64,000 bases of DNA from Tragulus kanchil (lineage: Eukaryota; Chordata; Mammalia; Artiodactyla; Tragulidae). The translations under genes were made by a program, and so were the position numbers. The stretch covers positions 173,319,501 through 173,383,500 of the forward strand of contig JAIOJX010000004.1 in the NCBI GenBank assembly GCA_022376925.1. Direction: 5' to 3'. How positions within the stretch are numbered: the first letter of the stretch is position 1; each line of letters opens with the position of its first letter. A model generated the notes under the pieces. That model was not told where the DNA came from and searched no databases. It worked only from the letters and a program-made list of their open reading frames with translations. Positions 57,400 through 64,000 of the stretch are shown here, piece after piece.

Positions 57400-57500
57400 A
57401 GTGAAGCCGAGGTCAGAGAAGCTGATGCACTTGCCCCAGGTCACACAGCTGGTCAGTGTCGGGCCCGGGCCGGGATCCAGTCCAGTGTTTCCCATGACTC
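57400..57500 (-). mobile_element. MIR remnant, antisense (recurs at 58536-58636)
   Basis: GAGGTCAGAGAAGCTGATGC, CCCCAGGTCACACAGCTGGT and CCGGGATCCAG follow the antisense MIR core. Repeated by duplication 18. Confidence 0.7.
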
Positions 57501-58085
57501 TGACCGCACCACTGAAGACACTGTACAAAGTGAGGACACCCCACGCCCCAGGGAGACCTGGATTCAGGAAGGAAGACCAACCTGCTTTTCTTTCTGAAAA
57601 CCGAGGAAGGAAGGGACCGCACTGCCCACTCCAGGCCTGAGGCCCTTGGAGGCTCTCGTCTCGGCCGGGGCTCCGCGCCCCCGCAGGGGAGCCCGGGGCG
57701 GGGCGGGGCCTGGCGAGCCGCCCTGTGCCCGACTGCGTCGGGCATGCCCGCAGCGGGTCCAGGCTGCTCCACGGCCGCCCCCCATCGCCTTCTCCGGTCT
57801 CACTTGCCCTCCGACGCCAGCTGGGCGTAGCCGTGGGGGGACGAGGACGTGGCCCAGGCACTCAGAGCCTGCGCCTCACAGACCTGGCCCAGGGGGTCGC
57901 CCTGAGCAGCCTCGGCTCGTGGTCCGCGCCCCTGTCCTCCTGTCGTGCCGGGCTGGAGGGGGCTCTCTAAGCTTCCCGTCTGCACGTCCGAACACTCCTG
58001 CTTGAGCCCGAGTGTGGGGAACCCAGCTGCGCTGGCGCCCCGTGAATGCTGGTCGCGCTGTCTCTGGGGCCGGGGACCTGCCTGA

Positions 58086-58270
58086 ACAGCCACGTCGGCG
58101 GTCCCGCGTTCAAGTCCTGCCCACGCTGCCTAGGCCGGAGTGACCTTGGGCTGGCTCCTTCCCCACTCTGAGCCTCAGTCTCTTTATTTACCACTTGGGG
58201 AAAACCACGTCCTCAGGCTTTGCAGGGTTGTCGTGGTGACCGAGCTAAAAGCTGTCTGCGAATACATTTG
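58086..58270 (+). mobile_element. MIR remnant (recurs at 59222-59406)
   Basis: GCGTTCAAGTCCTGCCCACG, GTGACCTTGGGCTGGCTCC, GAGCCTCAGTCTCTTTATTT and GCAGGGTTGTCGTGGTGAC follow a near full-length MIR. Repeated by duplication 18. Confidence 0.72.
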
Positions 58271-58319
58271 GGATTGTTAGGATTTGTAGAAATAATCCTC
58301 ATTTTGCAGATTCCCCGCC

Positions 58320-58460
58320 CCCCGGCCCATGACACTGCTAATATTTATTTATTTGTATTTATTTGGACCCTAATTTCTTCCATAGAAGGTCCGAGGTCCC
58401 TTGTAGGAAACACACAATTAACACTGGGACCGTTTCAAAGGAGAAATCAGATCCAAGAGA
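58320..58460. promoter_or_regulatory. AT-rich candidate element (recurs at 59458-59597)
   Basis: CTGCTAATATTTATTTATTTG is followed by a less AT-rich stretch with ACACAATTAACACTGGG. Present in both copies of duplication 18. The function call is weak. Confidence 0.25.
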
Positions 58461-60099
58461 CAGAGGCCAGGAATAATGTCCAGACAGCTACAGAGAAACC
58501 CCTAGAAAAATCAGGCCTTCTGTCCTCGTACTTGCAGTGAAGCCGAGGTCAGAGAAGCTGATGCACTTGCCCCAGGTCACACAGCTGGTCAGTGTCGGGC
58601 CCGGGCCGGGATCCAGTCCAGTGTTTCCCATGACTCTGACCGCACCACTGAAGACACTGTACAAAGTGAGGACACCCCACGCCCCAGGGAGACCTGGATT
58701 CAGGAAGGAAGACCAACCTGCTTTTCTTTCTGAAAACCGAGGAAGGAAGGGACCGCACTGCCCACTCCAGGCCTGAGGCCCTTGGAGGCTCTCGTCTCGG
58801 CCGGGGCTCCGCGCCCCCGCAGGGGAGCCCGGGGCGGGGCGGGGCCTGGCGAGCCGCCCTGTGCCCGACTGCGTCGGGCATGCCCGCAGCGGGTCCAGGC
58901 TGCTCCACGGCCGCCCCCCATCGCCTTCTCCGGTCTCACTTGCCCTCCGACGCCAGCTGGGCGTAGCCGTGGGGGGACGAGGACGTGGCCCAGGCACTCA
59001 GAGCCTGCGCCTCACAGACCTGGCCCAGGGGGTCGCCCTGAGCAGCCTCGGCTCGTGGTCCGCGCCCCTGTCCTCCTGTCGTGCCGGGCTGGAGGGGGCT
59101 CTCTAAGCTTCCCGTCTGCACGTCCGAACACTCCTGCTTGAGCCCGAGTGTGGGGAACCCAGCTGCGCTGGCGCCCCGTGAATGCTGGTCGCGCTGTCTC
59201 TGGGGCCGGGGACCTGCCTGAACAGCCACGTCGGCGGTCCCGCGTTCAAGTCCTGCCCACGCTGCCTAGGCCGGAGTGACCTTGGGCTGGCTCCTTCCCC
59301 ACTCTGAGCCTCAGTCTCTTTATTTACCACTTGGGGAAAACCACGTCCTCAGGCTTTGCAGGGTTGTCGTGGTGACCGAGCTAAAAGCTGTCTGCGAATA
59401 CATTTGGGATTGTTAGGATTTGTAGAAATAATCCTCATTTTGCAGATTCCCCGCCCCCCGGCCCATGACACTGCTAATATTTATTTATTTGTATTTATTT
59501 GGACCCTAATTTCTTCCATAGAAGGTCCGAGGTCCCTTGTAGGAAACACACAATTAACACTGGGACCGTTTCAAAGGAGAAATCAGATCCAAGAGACAGA
59601 GGCCAGGGAATAATGTCCAGACAGCTACAGAGAAACAGGGCCCAGCCGGCTGTCAGAGCAGAAGGGAGAAACAGAAAGGGAGGGAAAACACAGCTCTCAG
59701 GCCGCACCGGGCCCACCACGCCAGGCCCCTGGGGCGAGGCCCGTGTTTGCTGTCACGGGGCCCGGCTGGCATCGCAGGGACTGCACCCTGCCCTGCAGCG
59801 ACGCGGGCTGCAGTCCGACCATCAGGCTTCAGGGTCCCGAGAGAGCCGGCCCTGGGCTGGAGGGGGTCGTACAGCATCCCCTGAGGCCGGCTGCCTGGAC
59901 TCTGGGTGTCTCCCGCCTTCCCCCAGTCGGTCCCTCAGCCGGAGGCCGGCAAATCTGCCCTGCCTCAGCGCGAGCGACTCCTGGGCCCCAGCCCACTCTG
60001 GGGCTTGGGTGCTGGGCGGGGGGGCTGCCGGGCAGGAGGTGGCGCCCAGAGTTCCCGGGCAGGAAAATTCCAGTAACCGCTGTGTCCGTGCCTTTCCAG

Positions 60100-60176
60100 A
60101 AATCCAGAGCAAACGCCAAGAGCGCAAACGAAGGAGCACAGCGAACCCCGCCTACAGCGGCCTCCTGGAGACCGAG
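60100..60176 (+). CDS. PHF21B: PHF21B coding exon, 77 bp, basic motif
   Basis: It begins phase 1 after CTTTCCAG, completing the split Glu codon, and ends phase 0 at GAG|GTGAG. The residues start IQSKRQERKRRSTANPAYSG and end LLETE. The Arg/Lys-rich QSKRQERKRR stretch is nearly identical in PHF21A and is one of the most conserved parts of both proteins. Its charge would suit nuclear localisation or nucleic-acid contact, which is inference. The exon is outside the duplicated blocks. Confidence 0.95.
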
Positions 60177-62119
60177 GTGAGCCGCCGGCGTCGGGGGTCC
60201 GCCATCACCACACCAGGCGGGGGCTCCCCTGGGCGGGCCTCGCTCACCTGCCCCTCCAGGTGATAGAGTCGGGAGACGATGAGTAACTCTCACCTCCTGG
60301 GTTCAGAATCTGGGGGGCAGGTGGAGAGGACCAGAGTGTCAGAGGGGTTCTCACGTGGCTCCCCGGGGGCAGGGCGGGATGCGGGCGGGTCCCAGCAGGT
60401 TCCCTGAGGCTTGGGCTGGGTGATCCGGCATGAGGTCCGGTCACAGGCAGTGCTGCCCGCTGCCCTCCCTGGGGCTCTCAGCCCAGCTTGGAGCCCGGCC
60501 GGCTCAGCCCAAGCTCAAGACTGGGAGCAGCCACAGAGGAGGGCCTGGAGGGGCTGGACTGAGCGGGGCTGGGGAGAAGGCTTGCCTGGCGAGGGGAGCG
60601 AGTGGCGGTGCCTTCGCAGCGCTACCTCTGCGTGGAGACGTGAGGCCAGGTGACCGGACGCCAGCCGGCCATGCCGCCTTAGGTTTCAGTCTCCGGCCAG
60701 GGAGCGCCCGGCCCCGCCCACCCTCACGTTCTGGAGCCGAACCCAGAATGGGGCCGTCTTGCGCTTGCAAATCAAAGCTCAAAATTCTCGGCTAGACTCC
60801 AGATCTCATCTCCCGGAAGCCAGCTTAGCTGGGGCTGTGGATGCGCTGGGCTTTCCTAGGAGCAACGCCTGGCATCTTCCCCTAGGAGGGAGGCCGTTTC
60901 CTGAGGGCCCCGAGGTCGGGCAGGCCCCCGATGTAGAGTCGGCAGCGCCCGGGGCCTGGCACAGGGCAGGGGCCAGTGAGTCCCTGGGGGCCCAGAGGAG
61001 GACGGGACGATGCTGTGCTCGCCTCCCGGGGCGGGGCTGTCGGTCTGGGCCAGCTGCCCCAAGTCTGCGGCTCCCGAGCTGGACCTCGCTGGGCGGGGTG
61101 GGCGGGCGCCCTGTGGGGAGAGCGCCCTCTGTCTGGGTCGCCCACGCCCCAGCCGCCTGCCCGGCCTCGCTGGCGCCTCCCTGACTCCTGCTCAGGGCAC
61201 ACGTTCATACCTGCTCACGTCCTCCCTGATTTTCTGAGCCACTGTGTCCTGAGACAGTGCCCCGGGCGCCCGGCCTCGTGGGTGAGAGCCGCTGGCCTGA
61301 TCCCGCGCCTCTGCCCGCGGCAGGGGCACGTCCTCCGTGCTCCGGGGGGGGCGCTGCCCCTCGGCGGGACCCGAGCTCTGGGGGTGAGGCCACGGCCCCG
61401 CCTCTCATGTCTGTGGCCTTGACCGGAGGTGACTGAGGAGCGAGTCGGGAGCTGGAGCAGAGCCCCGTGGCTCTGAGCCCTGACGCCCACGTGGTTCTGC
61501 GGGTCCCGACCCCGAGCCCGGCCCAGCCGCGCGGGGAGAGACGCGTCTGCGGCCCGTCACTCACATCCTCCGCCCTCTCGTTGCCACAGCCACGGCCACC
61601 GCGAGCCACCCAGGTCCGGAGCCACGTGGCCTGTGATGGCTAAAGCCCAGGACCAAAGCCACGCTCTGGAATGTGCTAGAAACTTACATCTGCAAGCGAT
61701 GGGCCAAGGGCCACTCTTTGTCGTCAGGGCTCCTGGATCTTGTGCTATGAAGTGGGGCCTGGGGGGCCAGTCCCTAGGACACCTCATGTCCCCACCTGAG
61801 CCCGGAGCCGCTGAGAAAGGACCTTCAGAAGGCAGACAGATGGACGGCCAGAAGTCAGTGATAAGTCACTGACCTGCCCCAGCCGGGGGTCTCTAGCGGC
61901 CTTCCTGAATGAGGCAGGAGTGCCCACGGGAGCGACAGTGGACCCGACGGGCAGAGCCTTTGCTGACGCCCCTGCCCGTCCCTGCCCCAGGCCTCTGGGT
62001 CTGTGCCGTTGCTGCCTCTGGTCGCCGGCGTTGGACTGGAGTCCGGAGCCCAGGGTGGGGAGTCCTCACGGGGTCCGGGGCTCCCCGTGACCTGGTGGCC
62101 TGGTTTTCTGTCTCTGCAG
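60177..62119 (+). other. PHF21B: PHF21B intron, nothing recognised
   Basis: A GC-rich intron of 1.9 kb with no duplicated block and no clear SINE. I see no exon, RNA gene or repeat that I can support. CpG dinucleotides are frequent throughout. Confidence 0.7.
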
Positions 62120-62174
62120 AGGAAGCGACTGGCGTCCAGCTTTCTCAATACCCCCCTGTTCCTCACAGCGAGAG
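62120..62174 (+). CDS. PHF21B: PHF21B coding exon, 55 bp
   Basis: The acceptor is TCTCTGCAG and the donor AGAG|GTGAGC (phase 0/1). The peptide is RKRLASSFLNTPLFLTAR plus the first base of an Ala codon. Human PHF21B, from memory, reads SNYLNNPLF where this has SSFLNTPLF, so three residues differ in an otherwise conserved block. With the following 23-nt exon it forms a 78-bp in-frame pair. Confidence 0.93.
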
Positions 62175-62868
62175 GTGAGCGCTTCTCCTTCGGGGCGGCC
62201 GTGGGGCTGGGCCGGGCCACCCCTCCCTCCGCCGCAGCGGCCGGCTGCCCGGCCTGCACCAGCCCCGGGCGCGGCCATCCAGCTGCTCCCTGGCGGGCAG
62301 GGCGTCTTGGCCCCTGTGCCCCCACCCGCGGCCACCCTCGCCTCCCCTGTCACGTTACCCCCCAGCCTCCGTTTGCTGGTCTGCAGAAAAGCAGCCTGGG
62401 TCGGTGGCCGCCTCGGAGCCGGGCTGGGGGCAGAGGGGCCGGGGGCAGTGCTGGGCGGCTGTGCCCACTCAGGAGCTGTTCTTCCCTCTGGATGGCATGC
62501 TCTCCAGAAGGCAGAGGACTGTTTTTGTGATCATTGAACTATGTGGTTTGGCGCCACTAGAATGGAAGCGGCTGTGGCCAGAGATGAGTCGACATTAAGT
62601 GGCCAGAGGGATCTCTGGAGCCGTGTTTTCTCCACTGGACAGCTCACGGCTGCCCTGTTCCTCAGGGAGCCCAGGGGCCCCGGTGACCCTGTTTCTGGCC
62701 ATGACCAGGGCAGAGAGCTGTACGCCCAGCCTGCCCGGGTGAGAACCCAGGGGTCACAGGGCCTGCGGTGCTCTCAGCCTGCCCCTCACTCTGGGCCTCG
62801 TGGGCTCCAGTCCTGGTTGGCATCCCCCTGCCCACTAACGTGTTCTCCGCCCTTCCTCCCTGTGCCAG
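62175..62868 (+). other. PHF21B: PHF21B intron, short
   Basis: A 694-bp GC-rich intron between the 55-bp and 23-bp exons, with no duplicated block. Around 62480-62630 there is a less GC-rich patch with no recognisable repeat. Confidence 0.7.
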
Positions 62869-62891
62869 CCAATGAGGACCCCTGCTGGAAG
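62869..62891 (+). CDS. PHF21B: PHF21B microexon, 23 bp (last exon in window)
   Basis: A very short exon, phase 1/0. It follows TGTGCCAG and precedes AAG|GTACGT, a consensus donor. It completes the split Ala codon and adds NEDPCWK, matching the family sequence just before the PHD zinc finger. At 23 nt it is microexon-sized, and skipping it alone would shift the frame. The next exon, which should start the Cys4-His-Cys3 PHD finger, is not in the remaining 1.1 kb. Confidence 0.9.
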
Positions 62892-64000
62892 GTACGTGTT
62901 TCTCGCTCTTCACACCTGGGTGGTGGGCATGCTTTCCACACGGTCCAAGCAGGGACTCTCAGGCGGGGGTCAGGGCCCCAGCTTCCTGCTGCCCTGGGGA
63001 GGGGCCGAGGGTCCGGCCTCCGTCCTCGGTGTGGAGAGCTCTGTACAGCACTGGCCCACTCCCCAGCGTCCCCACAGACGGCATCACCGTGGGGCTCAGC
63101 CACAGGGTCAAGCAAGAGCCCTCCGGACGCAGGGAGCCCGGGAGCCGGGATGGCCCGAAGGGGAGCAGCTGGGTGCCGGTTGGTTCTGTCTGGCCTTGCT
63201 GTGTGACCCTGGGCGGAGGGCCCTCTCTGGTCCTCCTTCCCCGCCTCATAGGAGCTGGACTTGGGTCTTGGCCCCCACCCCCACAGGCCCGCCTTTCCGT
63301 GACGGTGTGAGACCCCGCCACGCACCTGCCCCGCCCGCCTCCCGGGACACTGCTGTTCACAGCCTCGGCCGTGGGCACCGCTTCCAAGCCTACCCAGTGC
63401 TTTTCTTCCCCAGGTGTCAGATCTGTTAGGTCAGTGCAAAGGTAACTGTGACTTCGACTGTGGATTTTAAATCACAGTAACGAGCCTCGGGCACATCTCT
63501 GTTAGTCAAAATAGGAACCAGTACACGCAGTACATTTTTGCCTACGAGAAAAGTTTGCTCGTTCCTGTAGGTAAGACCCCGTGCTCCAGGACTCGATGGA
63601 CTCTTGGAAGGCATTGTCTGCCTCCCGCTGGTTGTGGAAGGGTGCTCCCTGCGAACACTTGTCGAGGTGAAGAAGTGGTAGTCAGTGGGCAAGAGGTCAG
63701 TTGAATGCGGCAGATGAGGCAAAACTTCAAGCCCAGTTCGTTCAACTTTGGAAGTGTTGGCTGGGCGACGTGCGGTGCCTGCTGTCGTGGGGAAGAACCG
63801 GGCCCTTTCCGTGGACCAGCGCCGGCTGCAGGCACGGCAGTTCCGGGTGCATCTCATGCATTTGCGGAGCCTGCATCTCGGATGTCACGGCTGCCCCAGG
63901 ATTCAGAAAGCTTCAGTAGACGAGACGGGCAGCAGACCACCACACAGTGGCCGTGACCTTTTTCGGTGCAAGGTTAGCTTTGGTCAGTGCTTTGGAGCTT
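62892..64000 (+). other. PHF21B: PHF21B intron (start), runs into mariner
   Basis: The consensus donor GTACGT opens this intron. The first 530 bp are GC-rich with nothing recognised. From about 63428 to the window end it is a decayed mariner element. Confidence 0.75.
63428..64000 (-). mobile_element. Decayed mariner transposon (partial, runs off window)
   Basis: The left end reads TTAGGTCAGTGCAAAGGTAA, matching the Hsmar1/MADE1-type inverted repeat. The - strand still shows transposase pieces in shifted frames: HVAQPTLPKLNELGL in one and LLPTDYHFF in another, the latter holding the last aspartate of the DD34D catalytic triad. The coding frame is broken by frameshifts, so it cannot make a transposase. 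The other end lies beyond 64000. Confidence 0.85.

Larger units (their letters stand above)
57379..59636. repeat. Tandem duplication 18 (offset 1136-1137 bp), intronic
   Basis: Copy 1 is 57379-58499 and copy 2 58515-59636, with 15 bp between. One G is missing near the end of copy 1. Both contain two MIR remnants. Confidence 0.95.
56785..60099 (+). other. PHF21B: PHF21B intron with MIR remnants and one duplicated block
   Basis: After a CpG-rich start the intron carries several old MIR remnants and the duplicated block 57379-58499/58515-59636. Within that block an AT-rich stretch with ATTTATTTATTTGTATTTATTT is present in both copies. Positions 59640-60099 are GC-rich with nothing recognised. 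Confidence 0.75.

Noticed and set aside
78..59636. A new biological system making regular 1.1-kb tandem duplications
   Set aside because: Considered because of the striking regularity. Rejected as the main reading because the ends show one-sided homopolymer losses, SINEs are cut without biology, unrelated sequences share the same offset, and neighbouring blocks overlap as tiled fragments would. Read-level data could reopen it.
43959..62891. Assignment of the exons to PHF21A instead of PHF21B
   Set aside because: The Ala/Ser/Val-rich and [11 protein letters not shown] exons match PHF21B and have no counterpart in PHF21A, and KIAFMVALGLVTTEHLE differs from the PHF21A version in the way expected for PHF21B.
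1..64000. Endogenous retrovirus or LTR
   Set aside because: No LTR pair, primer-binding site or retroviral gene remnant was recognised.

Overview
The window is nuclear DNA of a ruminant (even-toed ungulate), read along the sense strand of one gene, PHF21B. Two things show the lineage. There are many tRNA-derived SINEs of the ruminant Bov-tA/Bov-A2 type and of the cetacean-hippo-ruminant (CHR) type. There is also a set of GT-AG exons whose joined translation matches PHF21B, the paralogue of PHF21A/BHC80. No bacterial, viral or organellar gene is present. The many long open frames are a by-product of GC-rich intronic DNA with few stop codons.

Layout. Positions 1-43958 are one long intron upstream of the first exon seen here; the N-terminal exons were not found and must lie further upstream. 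Seven coding exons follow on the + strand: 43959-44051, 46373-46720, 47431-47571, 56733-56784, 60100-60176, 62120-62174 and 62869-62891. Their phases fit (0/0, 0/0, 0/0, 0/1, 1/0, 0/1, 1/0) and give one open frame of 263 codons. The last is a 23-nt microexon. The PHD finger and C-terminal coiled coil are encoded beyond the window, which ends inside a decayed mariner transposon. The introns hold SINEs, old LINE-1 and MIR remnants, a few simple repeats and minisatellites, and AT-rich islands with homeodomain, FOX, SOX and RFX-type motifs that look like conserved non-coding elements.

The outstanding structural feature is a series of 18 direct tandem duplications. Each places two nearly identical copies of about 1.1 kb side by side, with offsets of 1067-1183 bp. 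They involve unrelated sequences and together cover well over half of the window. Differences between copies cluster at the ends facing the junction and are mostly single-base losses in homopolymers. Neighbouring duplications overlap, so some segments occur three times, and junctions cut through SINEs. The pattern fits fragments of about 2-6 kb joined end to end without merging their roughly 1.1-kb overlaps, that is, an assembly artefact rather than biology. Removing one copy of each would shorten the region by about 20 kb, to about 44 kb. None of the seven exons lies inside a duplicated block, so the PHF21B reading frame is unaffected.

I found no new gene system. The items most worth checking are the duplication pattern, a young CHR-like SINE subfamily with clean target-site duplications, the X-box at 12300, the intronic element candidates, and the 23-nt exon.
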